From: DAONLM01 sp035406685
Lineage (GTDB): Bacteria > Spirochaetota > GWE2-31-10 > MWDO01
Length of the DNA: 31,577 bases
Reading direction: 5' to 3'
Assembly: GCA_035406685.1 (NCBI GenBank)
Contig: DAONLM010000010.1
Span: 1-31,577 of the forward strand
Shown here in pieces: positions 1 to 8,152 of the stretch. The stretch's first letter is position 1. Every line of letters begins with the position of its first letter. The notes beneath the pieces are model-generated. The model saw nothing but the letters and a program-made list of their open reading frames with translations. It had not been told where the DNA came from and did not search any database. The translations under genes were made by a program, and so were the position numbers.

Positions 1-234
1 GAGATATTGAAATTATATTTTGATCTTGTGGAAAAGTATGGGGTGGATGGGTTTGAAAAGAGGCTTGAGAGAGTAAAAAATAAAATAGAGGATATGAGGG
101 CAAGGAAGGTGAAATGGTATAAGGATAAGGATGAGAGGATTCATCCAGATATCCCCTTTTATATAGACCAGGAGGTATATTATTACCTTGTTTTTGGCAC
201 AGATTTTTGCTTAAAACAGATTCAATTTCTATAA
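1..234 (+). CDS. Tandem ribbon-helix-helix family protein, C-terminal part (cut by window edge)
   Basis: The reading frame is open from base 1 and ends with TAA at 232-234. It gives the last 77 residues of the protein encoded in full at 28392-28907 on the other strand, from which it differs at only four residues. The visible part is the Lys/Glu-rich helical segment, the conserved PDIP motif and the beta-rich tail ending CLKQIQFL. The DNA-binding half lies outside the window. The DNA is nearly identical to the other copy, and similarity runs about 25 bases past the stop (the shared AGACTGGCATTTTTTAAA). Apparent starts inside the fragment (TTG at 7) are not real starts. The function is unknown; see the complete copies. 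Confidence 0.8.
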   Translation, partial: EILKLYFDLVEKYGVDGFEKRLERVKNKIEDMRARKVKWYKDKDERIHPDIPFYIDQEVYYYLVFGTDFCLKQIQFL

Positions 235-552
235 AGACTGGCATTTTTTAAATTTTTTTATATTTTATTACTCTTCACTAAAACCACTATTAGCATAACT
301 CTGCTTTTAACAAACCACGATACTTTACTTTTCTGACAAAATAAAATTCTTTTAGTATATAATTCCTCTAAAAAAATCCATTATAACTTTTTCAAAAAAA
401 ATAAATTTTTATAAAAAAATATTGCAGTTTTTTAAAAATTTGGTATAATAAAAATATAGTAAAATTAAAAATCATTTTTATAAAAGTTATCTATATTTTA
501 AAAATATAAACCTGTAAGGTTTTCTAATACTCTTTAATAATGAGGATTCTTT
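235..552. other. Intergenic region holding the acetate kinase leader
   Basis: This is very AT-rich and has no credible ORF. The first 25 bases continue the homology of the RHH-family repeat. The only clear signal is the promoter at 422-449. I see no RNA gene and no terminator hairpin. Confidence 0.6.
422..449 (+). promoter_or_regulatory. Predicted sigma-70 promoter of acetate kinase gene
   Basis: TTGCAG at 422-427, a 16-base spacer and TATAAT at 444-449, the latter preceded by TGG to make an extended -10 (TGGTATAAT). Transcription would start near 456 and leave a leader of about 97 bases. Assigned by consensus match only. Confidence 0.6.
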
Positions 553-1758
553 ATGCTACATAGAAAAATTTTAGTAATTAATTGTGGTTCCTCTTCTTTA
601 AAATATCAATTATTTTTAATGCCAGAAGGACTGAATCTTGTAAAAGGAATAGTAGAAAAGATAGGGTTAAAGGATTCATTTATTAAACAGGAAACAAAAG
701 ATGGTAAAACTTATGAAAAGAAAAAAGAGGTAAAGGATCACAAAGAAGCATTTAAACTTATGATAGATGCAATAACTGATAAAGAATATGGGATTATCAG
801 CGACATTAATGAAATAAATGCTGTTGGTCATAGGGTTGTACATGGTGGTGAGAGTTATAGCGATTCTGTTATAATTGACGAGAAAGTAATAGAGACAATC
901 GAGAAATGTTCTGATCTTGCTCCTCTGCATAATCCGCCAAATCTTCAGGGAATTATTTCTGCTATAGAGGCAATGCCAAATGCAAAACACACAGCAACAT
1001 TTGATACAGCCTTTCATCAAACACTACCAGACTATGCCTACACATATCCCCTTCCTTATGAATTTTATGAGCAGTATAAGATAAGAAAATACGGTTTTCA
1101 TGGGACGAGTCATAGATATGTTATGACAAAGGCATTACAATTTTGTGAAAGATCAGCAAAAAATACAAATTTAATCACTGTTCATCTTGGAAATGGTTGT
1201 TCTATTACTGCCATAAATGCCGGTAAATCAGTTGATACTTCAATGGGGCTTACTCCACTCGAAGGACTTGTAATGGGAACAAGATCTGGTGATATAGACC
1301 CTGCAATAATTGGTTATCTTGCTGATAAAGGGTATGATATTAAAGATATTATGAATACTCTTAATAAAAAGAGTGGACTTTTAGGTATTTCTGGCGTTTC
1401 GAATGATTTAAGGGATATAGAAAAAGCCGCTTCAGAAGGAAATAAGAGGGCTCAACTTGCCATTGATGTATTTGCTTATAGAGTTAAAAAATATATTGGT
1501 GCGTATTGTGCTATTATAGTAAAAGTAGATATGCTTATTTTTACTGGTGGTATAGGTCAAAATAGTGTTCTTATGAGAGAAAGAATATGTAAGAATCTTC
1601 AGAATATTGGCATTCATCTTGATCCAGAAAGAAATAGACTCGTTGGCAGTCATTTGGGAATAATTTCAACAGACTATTCACCAGTAACAATATTGGTTGT
1701 GCCAACTGATGAAGAGGAAAGAATTGCAAGAGATGCCTATGAATTGATAATGAAATAG
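553..1758 (+). CDS. ackA: Acetate kinase
   Basis: Cytosolic acetate kinase catalyses acetyl phosphate + ADP to acetate + ATP (reversible), the substrate-level phosphorylation step of acetate fermentation. The 401-residue length is normal. Family signatures occur in order: the N-terminal phosphate loop VINCGSSSLKY, HRVVHGG, the FDTAFHQTLP substrate-pocket segment, KYGFHGTSHRYV, HLGNGCS, GTRSGDIDP and the C-terminal GGIGQNS. The ATG is preceded by GAGG at 542-545. Phosphotransacetylase is not next to it. The following gene has its own consensus promoter, so ackA is probably transcribed alone. Identity is secure. Confidence 0.97.
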   Translation: MLHRKILVINCGSSSLKYQLFLMPEGLNLVKGIVEKIGLKDSFIKQETKDGKTYEKKKEVKDHKEAFKLMIDAITDKEYGIISDINEINAVGHRVVHGGESYSDSVIIDEKVIETIEKCSDLAPLHNPPNLQGIISAIEAMPNAKHTATFDTAFHQTLPDYAYTYPLPYEFYEQYKIRKYGFHGTSHRYVMTKALQFCERSAKNTNLITVHLGNGCSITAINAGKSVDTSMGLTPLEGLVMGTRSGDIDPAIIGYLADKGYDIKDIMNTLNKKSGLLGISGVSNDLRDIEKAASEGNKRAQLAIDVFAYRVKKYIGAYCAIIVKVDMLIFTGGIGQNSVLMRERICKNLQNIGIHLDPERNRLVGSHLGIISTDYSPVTILVVPTDEEERIARDAYELIMK

Positions 1759-1839
1759 TAAATATTTTTAAAACCTTTTACTTATTTTTCTAAATTAATA
1801 AATAAATTGGGATTAAATCATAGTGGCTATTTTCTTCAA

Positions 1840-1868
1840 TTGACAAACTTTATTTAATTAAGTATAAT
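1840..1868 (+). promoter_or_regulatory. Consensus sigma-70 promoter of adenosine-specific kinase gene
   Basis: Perfect TTGACA (1840-1845), 17-base spacer, perfect TATAAT (1863-1868). This is the best sigma-70 match in the window. The start would be near 1875, about 23 bases before the ATG at 1898, with AGGGAG at 1885-1890 as ribosome binding site. Confidence 0.85.
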
Positions 1869-1897
1869 AGAAATAAAGAAATTCAGGGAGATGTAAT

Positions 1898-2380
1898 ATG
1901 GATATCAAATCCTTTTTTTACGATAACGATGGCTCAATAAATTTAATATTGGGACAGAGCCATTTTATAAAGACTGTTTCAGATCTTGCTGAAATTATTG
2001 CATGCACTGTTCCAAATGCAAAGTTTGCTGTTGCCTTTTGTGAGGCATCAGGTCCATGTCTAATAAGGTATGAAAGTAATGATAAAGATCTTGAAGAAAA
2101 AGCAATAAATTTTATGAAAAACATTAAAGCAGGCCATACTTTTGTCATAATGTTAAAAGATTGCTATCCAATAAATATTCTATCAAAAATAAAGATGTGT
2201 GATGAGGTCTGCCGTATATATTGTGCCACAGCAAATCCATTGACAGTATTAACTGTTGATAATGATAATGGGGCTGGAATTATCGGTGTTATAGATGGTT
2301 TTTCTCCAAAAGGAGTAGAAACAGAAGAGGATAAAACAAAACGAAAAGAATTTTTGAAAAAAATTGGATATAGTTTTTAA
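1898..2380 (+). CDS. Adenosine-specific kinase family protein
   Basis: The protein has 160 residues, the usual size of the small adenosine-specific kinase family (formerly DUF355), known mainly from archaea and scattered anaerobic bacteria. Matching family blocks are AFCEASG (46-52), the GH pair at 79-80, PIN (91-93), CRIYCATANP (105-114), GVIDG (130-134) and the ending IGYSF. Family knowledge suggests adenosine binding or phosphorylation, but the physiological reaction is poorly established, so the name follows the family and not a proven activity. It has its own consensus promoter and a good AGGGAG site, and ends before an independent promoter at 2387. There is no visible functional link to acetate kinase beyond adjacency. 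Confidence 0.85.
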   Translation: MDIKSFFYDNDGSINLILGQSHFIKTVSDLAEIIACTVPNAKFAVAFCEASGPCLIRYESNDKDLEEKAINFMKNIKAGHTFVIMLKDCYPINILSKIKMCDEVCRIYCATANPLTVLTVDNDNGAGIIGVIDGFSPKGVETEEDKTKRKEFLKKIGYSF

Positions 2381-2386
2381 AAAAAT

Positions 2387-2416
2387 TTGGATAAAATTAG
2401 ATTTTAGGTCTATAAT
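2387..2416 (+). promoter_or_regulatory. Predicted promoter of small membrane protein gene
   Basis: TTGGAT at 2387-2392, an 18-base spacer and TATAAT at 2411-2416, ending 30 bases before the ATG at 2447. Moderate consensus match. Confidence 0.5.
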
Positions 2417-2446
2417 ATTTATCAAATACCATAGTAATTAAATTTT

Positions 2447-2944
2447 ATGAAACACTTTAGAATTTTAGGTATAATTATACTTTTATTTCTCTCTACTAAT
2501 CTTTTTTCTGCAGAATTTAAATTTATACAACATAATTTTTATTTTAGCATGACTTTTTACAATGATACCACATCTGATTTAACTGATGACAAAAATAAAA
2601 AAGAAAATCCAATTCTAAAAGACATTGACTTTAGCTGGTTTAAAGAGAAATATAGATTAGAAAAAATATTAATCTCGAGTGGTATAATAACAATGACAAT
2701 TGGCTTGCCACTTTTAATAGTAGGAATTGTAAACTATTTTTTACCTCTTGCTGATAAATCGTATGTATCAGATCTTACTTCCCTCTCTTTAATCGGGGTT
2801 GGATCTGGATTAATAGGATGTGGAGGTATAGTCATGATAGTAGGGGTCATAAGATTCAATGTCTTAAAAAATAAAGAAAAATCTTCAACCTCTTTTTCTA
2901 TTGGGATATCCCCAGCTTATAATAACTTCAATAATTTCCCATAA
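2447..2944 (+). CDS. Hypothetical exported/membrane protein with signal peptide
   Basis: I do not recognise this 165-residue protein. It begins with a clear signal peptide (MKHF, then a hydrophobic stretch, with likely cleavage after LFSA near residue 22). A polar acidic stretch follows at about 40-70, then two hydrophobic segments at about 74-97 and 110-136, both rich in Gly and Ile, and a Ser/Asn-rich tail. The second half resembles the paired-helix membrane anchor of many small uncharacterised spirochaete envelope proteins, but that is only an impression. No strong ribosome binding site precedes the ATG. Its last 28 bases overlap the 3' end of the convergent AMP ligase gene, so the two transcripts must run into each other. 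Confidence 0.65.
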   Translation: MKHFRILGIIILLFLSTNLFSAEFKFIQHNFYFSMTFYNDTTSDLTDDKNKKENPILKDIDFSWFKEKYRLEKILISSGIITMTIGLPLLIVGIVNYFLPLADKSYVSDLTSLSLIGVGSGLIGCGGIVMIVGVIRFNVLKNKEKSSTSFSIGISPAYNNFNNFP

Positions 2945-4470
2945 TCTATTTTTGTGTTATGTCTTTTATCTAAGGGGATTCTTTTTAAAAATCTTATTGA
3001 AAAGTCAAAATCTATTATCTTTTTAATATCAGAAATAATAAGTTTTTTTCTACTTTTTTTCTCTTTTTCTATAAAAATATAAATCTTACCCTTTTTATCC
3101 TGAATAATGGCACTCTTCTTAACTCCTTTGATTCTATTCAATCTATTTTGTATATAAAAAGTATTTAAGACTTCATTATTTAATATTATTGAAAAATCCT
3201 TTCTTCCAGTAATATAAAGATTGCCATTCTTTCCAATAAAACCAGTATCACCGGTTCTATGATAAACCTCCCCATCAATATCCTTTATTTTATTATATAA
3301 AATTGCATTGATATCTTTAAAATATGAACGATTTACATTTTTACCTTTAACTATAATTTCACCTATTTTACCATTTTCAACAATAAAATTGGATTTATCA
3401 CTTTTAGTAAAATCAATTATGCTATTTGATTTTTCAATTTTAATAATCTTTAATTCTATATCTTCAATCGGTATCCCTACATTTACCCCCTCTTTTTCCT
3501 CATCTTTTATAATTTCTCTACCATTGATAATTGAGATCGGCTCAGCCTCAGTAGAACCATATACAATATTTACATCTATATTAAGATCAACGAGTCTTTT
3601 TACAAGAAAGCTGCTCACAATTCCACCGCCAGTAAAGATCTTTTTTATTAAATTCTCTTTTTCTACCATATTCATTATCTTTTCTATAAAAAATGGTGAA
3701 CCTGTCAATCTATTAACATTCATCTCTCTTATCTCTTTCCATATTATAGATGGCTCAATATCTTTTAATTTATAATTTTTTATATATGGAAGAACAACTT
3801 TGATTCTGTTAGCAATACTATTTAATACAAAAAGTGGTAAATTTGTCATTTCAATATCATCTTCTGAAAAATTAAGTATCTTTTTTAAATACTCCATTTG
3901 AATAACAAGACTATTATGACTTCTTTCAATCCCTTTTGGCACTCCTGTTGAACCAGAAGTAAAGGTAATTATAGCAGTCTCATCACCATTAAGAGAAGCT
4001 ATCTTATAACTAAAATTAAATTTATTTTTTATATTAGATAAAAAATCATCATTATCAGCCGTTATAGAAAAAGGAATTTTTCTTAAAGATGGCAAAAATA
4101 ATTTATAAATATTTAAATTTTTCATACCAATAAAACAGACCGGATTAGCGATTCTTATACAATAATCAATATCCCTTAAAGATAAAGTTGGCTCAATTAT
4201 CGTAGCAATTCCACCTATCTTAAAAATAGCAAGAAGATATATATAGAGATATTCTGTTACTGGTATAAAGATTAAAATTCTATCCCCTCTCTTAATACCA
4301 GATTCCTGCAAGTAAAAGGCTAATGAACTTGATATGTCGTCTAATTCTTTAAAACTAAGTGAATGCTGAATTAATTTATCTTTTTCTAATTTATAATAAT
4401 AAAGAATCTTCTTATCAAAAAAATTAGTTGAGAGATCCTGTAAAATATTTACTATATTTCCTCTATTCAT
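2917..4470 (-). CDS. AMP-dependent ligase, OleC-like (acyl-activating or beta-lactone synthetase-type)
   Basis: The protein has 517 residues and belongs to the ANL superfamily of adenylating enzymes. The phosphate loop TFTSGSTGVPKG is at 169-180, the YGSTEAEP block at 304-311, RTGDTG at 405-410 and GRKD just after 420. The C-terminal RHNTKIDYGKLL supplies the catalytic lysine, about K507. The YG(A/S)TEA-P...GREI block and the RHN-KI ending are hallmarks of OleC-like fatty-acyl ligases rather than typical long-chain acyl-CoA synthetases; OleC itself makes beta-lactones from beta-hydroxy acids. No OleA, OleB or OleD homologue is nearby, so I infer a related acyl- or carboxyl-activating step in the cluster's product. 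It is the last gene of the cluster, and its ATG overlaps the preceding stop (4467-4470). Fold certain, substrate unknown. Confidence 0.85.
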   Translation of the reverse strand: MNRGNIVNILQDLSTNFFDKKILYYYKLEKDKLIQHSLSFKELDDISSSLAFYLQESGIKRGDRILIFIPVTEYLYIYLLAIFKIGGIATIIEPTLSLRDIDYCIRIANPVCFIGMKNLNIYKLFLPSLRKIPFSITADNDDFLSNIKNKFNFSYKIASLNGDETAIITFTSGSTGVPKGIERSHNSLVIQMEYLKKILNFSEDDIEMTNLPLFVLNSIANRIKVVLPYIKNYKLKDIEPSIIWKEIREMNVNRLTGSPFFIEKIMNMVEKENLIKKIFTGGGIVSSFLVKRLVDLNIDVNIVYGSTEAEPISIINGREIIKDEEKEGVNVGIPIEDIELKIIKIEKSNSIIDFTKSDKSNFIVENGKIGEIIVKGKNVNRSYFKDINAILYNKIKDIDGEVYHRTGDTGFIGKNGNLYITGRKDFSIILNNEVLNTFYIQNRLNRIKGVKKSAIIQDKKGKIYIFIEKEKKSRKKLIISDIKKIIDFDFSIRFLKRIPLDKRHNTKIDYGKLLKLL

Positions 4471-5561
4471 AGATCCTCTAATCTATATAAGGCATACTCC
4501 CGTATAATATCCGTCGTGTTCATTCCATATTTTCTGGAAGTGTTATCCTCTATCATAAGAGCATGAATTATATTTTTAAATCGATCTTTTTTTAGATTTT
4601 CATACATGGTATAAACAAGAAGGGATGCAGCACCACTAAAATAGAGATTCTTCTTAACTCCAAAACTTTTCATTATAAAAGTATCTCTCTTTTTCTTATT
4701 GAGTAAGAATTTTATCTTACTGAGTATATTATTATTACCATTCATACTCTTTATCGCATCTCTATAATCCGGATAACCAAATAAGAAACCACACTCTTCA
4801 CCTTTTTTATTGCATACAAATTCAAAATATTCTGGCTTTATTATTTTATCAAGATTACTGTATTGCATCTTAAATTCATTAAAGTCTATATCTGAATAGT
4901 AAAAATTATTAGAAAAGATCTCTTTTGTTAAATTATAAATTATTTCTAATTCTTTTTTTAAATTGTTAAAATCAATGTATCTTATATAATATCCATTTTT
5001 TATAGCCTTTTCACTAAAAGATTTTATCTTGGACTGTTCAATATCAATATCTTTTACAATATTTGAATAGTATGTTTTTAAAACTTTAAAGCCATATTTT
5101 ATAAAAAAATCATGATAATATGATTTATTATAAGGCTCCATAAAAAAAGGGGGGATATCCCTATATGATTTTATAACAAATCTATATCTATTCCATGTTG
5201 TAAAATTTATAGGACCTGTTATAGTTTTGCACCCATAACTTTTAAAAAAATCTCTCAAAACATCAAAAACTCTTTTAACCACATCATAATCTTTTTCACA
5301 TTCAAAATAGCCGATTATACCATCATCACACCCCTCTTTTATCATTGCAGATACCCTTGCGACAATTCTTTCATCTTTTATTGACATAAAGTTTCTTATT
5401 CTTCCATTCTTAAAAAAAGAATTTCTTATTGAGAGTTCAAATTTTATCTTATCTTTAAATGCCGGTATAAAATTATTATCATTTTCATATATCTTATAAC
5501 CATAATCAATGAATTTTTTTAATAATCTTTTATCAAACTCAAAATCAATTATTTCTATCAT
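4467..5561 (-). CDS. GNAT-fold acyltransferase-like protein
   Basis: The protein has 364 residues. The N-terminal half shows the pattern of a large uncharacterised GNAT-like family: a segment about a short distance to a ligand (YENDNNFIPAFKDK), NSFFKNGRIRNFM, a VARV-A strand, GYFECEKD, then a helix leading to GCKTITGPINFTTWNRYRFVI and EPYNKSYYHDFFIKYGF. The C-terminal half (about 200-364) looks like a second acetyltransferase-type half domain and ends with an ARG/K-Tyr-Gly segment, NTSRKYGMNTTDIIREYALYRLEDL in pieces. Acyl-CoA binding and transfer is a family inference; substrate unknown. It overlaps both neighbours by 4 bases (ATGA), which implies translational coupling and a shared pathway with the ligase and the phosphotransferase. 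Confidence 0.65.
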   Translation of the reverse strand: MIEIIDFEFDKRLLKKFIDYGYKIYENDNNFIPAFKDKIKFELSIRNSFFKNGRIRNFMSIKDERIVARVSAMIKEGCDDGIIGYFECEKDYDVVKRVFDVLRDFFKSYGCKTITGPINFTTWNRYRFVIKSYRDIPPFFMEPYNKSYYHDFFIKYGFKVLKTYYSNIVKDIDIEQSKIKSFSEKAIKNGYYIRYIDFNNLKKELEIIYNLTKEIFSNNFYYSDIDFNEFKMQYSNLDKIIKPEYFEFVCNKKGEECGFLFGYPDYRDAIKSMNGNNNILSKIKFLLNKKKRDTFIMKSFGVKKNLYFSGAASLLVYTMYENLKKDRFKNIIHALMIEDNTSRKYGMNTTDIIREYALYRLEDL

Positions 5562-8152
5562 AGTATCTCTATCTCTCCCAAATCCCCATTTAATCTTATG
5601 ATATCCCCATTTTTTAATATAGAAGTGGCATTTGTTACACCTGTTATTGTTGGAATTCCCATCTCTCTTGCGACTATTGCAGAATGAGAAAGCACACTAC
5701 CCTTTTCTATTATAAGTCCACTTATGGATGGAAACAAGACAACCCAGCCAGGATCTGTCTGTTTTGCGACAAGTATTTCACCATTTAATTTAACATTAAT
5801 GTCTGGTTTTTCGAGTATTATTACTCTATTCTCTACTATACCACTCGAACAACCAGTTCCTCTTAATATCTTATTATCCGAACTTCTACAAAATTTTTGA
5901 TTTTTTAGCCATATATATGGAATTCCCTCTGATTCTATATGATCCGGATAGTATTGATTCTTAAATTCATTATATATCTTTTTTCTCAAATCAATCAAAG
6001 ATTTTAAATCTGGTGTAGTAGATCTATCTTTTATAAAATCAAATAGTTCATTCCATTCAAGATAAAAAATATCCTCTTTTTTCTCAATTTCATTATTTTT
6101 TTCTAATATTTTTCCAATAGATTTTAATATATCTCTTACTATGCCATATATCTCACTTCTACAGAATCTCTGATTTTCCCTATCTCTTATCCCTTCTCTT
6201 GTATTTTTCAATACAAATTTATAAATACTCTTTTTAGATATAAACAAAAACATCCTTTTATTTTTTAAAGTCTGAAATACTTTTTTTTCTGCATTCTCCC
6301 TTATTTTTAACTCAGTTATGCCATAATCATCTATAAATTTTGGGTTTGATAAATAATTTTTTAGGATATTTATACAAAATAATGGATTATCTTTTACTGG
6401 AATTGATTCTAACTTCATCTCTTCAACCGATCTAATGCCATAATCATAAAGATATCTTTTAAGCCTTTCTTTTATATCTCTGTATTCTGGATTATTTAAT
6501 ATTTCATTATAAGTCTCTTCAATAGGCTTATTAAGAAAAAAATCATTTAATTTTTCTTTATTTCTTATCTCTTTTGCAATTGCAATTAATTCAGTTATTA
6601 CATCCTTGCTTTTTATATTTCCTTCGCCAGCCAGTAAATCATTCTGTAATATTCCATTACTATCAATTCCCCAATTTATGGTAATTTTTTTTAGAATTCC
6701 ATAAAAGATCATACATTTTAAGTCATTTATTATTGGTTCTTTCCATTTTTTTAAAATTTTTTCTTCAAGATCATCAAGTGTATTAATAAGTTCAGAAAGG
6801 CTCATACTGCTAAAATCCATCTCTTTATATCTATTATAATGAGAATAAAAATATACAAAAAATTTAGTTATTCTCTTTTTCATAGTTAAAAAGATATACA
6901 ACATTCTCAGGGCTACTATTATGGTTTGAGGTAAATATATAAAATATTTCTTAAAAAAGGATTCTTCTTTTTGAATAGCAACATAATCCTTCACTACACT
7001 GAGTCCCATCATCTGTTCCATAAAATTCTTATTATACTTATAGCCGGGTAAAAAGGAAACCAGTTTATACCAGCTTATTAAGTTATAATAAACCCTTCCA
7101 CCTATTAAACCAAGCATTGAATTGAATATATCATTATCATTTTTAATAGCATTCTTATCAATTCCCATTAACTCACAGAATTGTTTATAAACACTTGCGT
7201 AAGCCTTTTTAATAAATGTAAATGTCATTGGTGTTGTTACACCAGAATAACTCTCTACAATATTAGAATTGTCCCATACTAATATATTCTCTCTTGTTTT
7301 AATAGTGGTTATTGGTCTTGCCTGAAGTATATATATTTTATTATTAGAGATAGCAAATTCTATATCCGCATTAAAATTAAACTTTTTTGCTATTTTTAAG
7401 GAAATTTTAGTAAGTTTTCTCAAATTAGAGTTGTTCAGAGAGCTTTTTTTTGCAATATCCTCACTATTACAGATTCTTTTTGTCCCCTCATTATCAAAAA
7501 TAATTGATTCCTTTTTTTCTACAACATTGCTTGATTTTAATTTGCCATTTTTATTCATTATAAAAGTATCAGCATCTACTGTTCCAGAAACAAGCCCTTC
7601 TCCGAGGCCAAATGTCGAACTAATCACAATCTCATTATGATTTGCGGTTAAAGGATTAACAGTAAAAATAACCCCAGATACATCTGATTTTATCATTCTC
7701 TGGACAATAATCGCAATAGAAAAATCCTTATTCTCATATTTTTTTTCTTTTAGATAAGATATAACTCTTTCATTATATATTGAAAGAGATGTTTTAATAA
7801 TGGAATTCAATAAAGAGTCAAAAGATCTTATATTAAGATAGGTATCAAAAAGCCCGGCAAACGAATTATTAGAACTATCTTCCATAATGGCAGATGATCT
7901 AACAGCAACAGGATGTTTCCCATTCTTTGATATTTTTTTCCATAGAATATAAATCTTTTTTTTATATTTTTCAGGTATGTCAAAAGAATCTATTTTTTTG
8001 GTAAGATCAAGATTTATAATATTATAAAAAAAATCACTCTCTATTACAAAAAAATCCGGCACATTAAAACCATATTTCTTAAGCCTAATAAGATTATATC
8101 CTTTCCCACCATAAGTCAAAATAGAGAGCTTACTATTCATTATACTCTGCAT
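5558..8152 (-). CDS. PEP-synthase-like phosphotransferase (rifampin-phosphotransferase architecture)
   Basis: The protein has 864 residues in three parts. An ATP-grasp nucleotide-binding domain covers about 1-285, with GGKGYNLIRLKKYGFNVP near the start, VAVRSSAIMEDS, SFAGLFDTYLN and VDADTF. A long helical middle covers about 290-770. A phosphohistidine swivelling domain lies at about 775-864, with its catalytic histidine (about H823) in GSVLSHSAIVAREMGIP. The C-terminal PEP/pyruvate TIM barrel of true PEP synthase is absent. This order and length match rifampin phosphotransferases, which move the beta-phosphate of ATP via the histidine onto a hydroxyl of a substrate held by the middle domain, releasing AMP and Pi. 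The cluster context suggests a lipid or prenyl intermediate as substrate rather than an antibiotic (inference). The start at 8152 is supported by GGAG just upstream; it overlaps the prenyltransferase gene by 13 bases. Confidence 0.8.
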   Translation of the reverse strand: MQSIMNSKLSILTYGGKGYNLIRLKKYGFNVPDFFVIESDFFYNIINLDLTKKIDSFDIPEKYKKKIYILWKKISKNGKHPVAVRSSAIMEDSSNNSFAGLFDTYLNIRSFDSLLNSIIKTSLSIYNERVISYLKEKKYENKDFSIAIIVQRMIKSDVSGVIFTVNPLTANHNEIVISSTFGLGEGLVSGTVDADTFIMNKNGKLKSSNVVEKKESIIFDNEGTKRICNSEDIAKKSSLNNSNLRKLTKISLKIAKKFNFNADIEFAISNNKIYILQARPITTIKTRENILVWDNSNIVESYSGVTTPMTFTFIKKAYASVYKQFCELMGIDKNAIKNDNDIFNSMLGLIGGRVYYNLISWYKLVSFLPGYKYNKNFMEQMMGLSVVKDYVAIQKEESFFKKYFIYLPQTIIVALRMLYIFLTMKKRITKFFVYFYSHYNRYKEMDFSSMSLSELINTLDDLEEKILKKWKEPIINDLKCMIFYGILKKITINWGIDSNGILQNDLLAGEGNIKSKDVITELIAIAKEIRNKEKLNDFFLNKPIEETYNEILNNPEYRDIKERLKRYLYDYGIRSVEEMKLESIPVKDNPLFCINILKNYLSNPKFIDDYGITELKIRENAEKKVFQTLKNKRMFLFISKKSIYKFVLKNTREGIRDRENQRFCRSEIYGIVRDILKSIGKILEKNNEIEKKEDIFYLEWNELFDFIKDRSTTPDLKSLIDLRKKIYNEFKNQYYPDHIESEGIPYIWLKNQKFCRSSDNKILRGTGCSSGIVENRVIILEKPDINVKLNGEILVAKQTDPGWVVLFPSISGLIIEKGSVLSHSAIVAREMGIPTITGVTNATSILKNGDIIRLNGDLGEIEIL

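Noticed and set aside
195..210. TGGCACAG...TTTTTGC, resembling a sigma-54 promoter
   Set aside because: The GG to GC distance is 11 rather than 10 bases and it lies inside the coding end of the RHH-family gene.
1955..1966. GGGACAGAG as another copy of the CTGTCCC repeat
   Set aside because: It lies in the coding sequence of the adenosine-specific kinase and lacks the flanking AAG/CTT; chance match.
3308..3775. Open frame of 155 codons on the plus strand
   Set aside because: It lies opposite the OleC-like ligase gene, has no family resemblance and no ribosome site; a shadow frame of AT-rich DNA.
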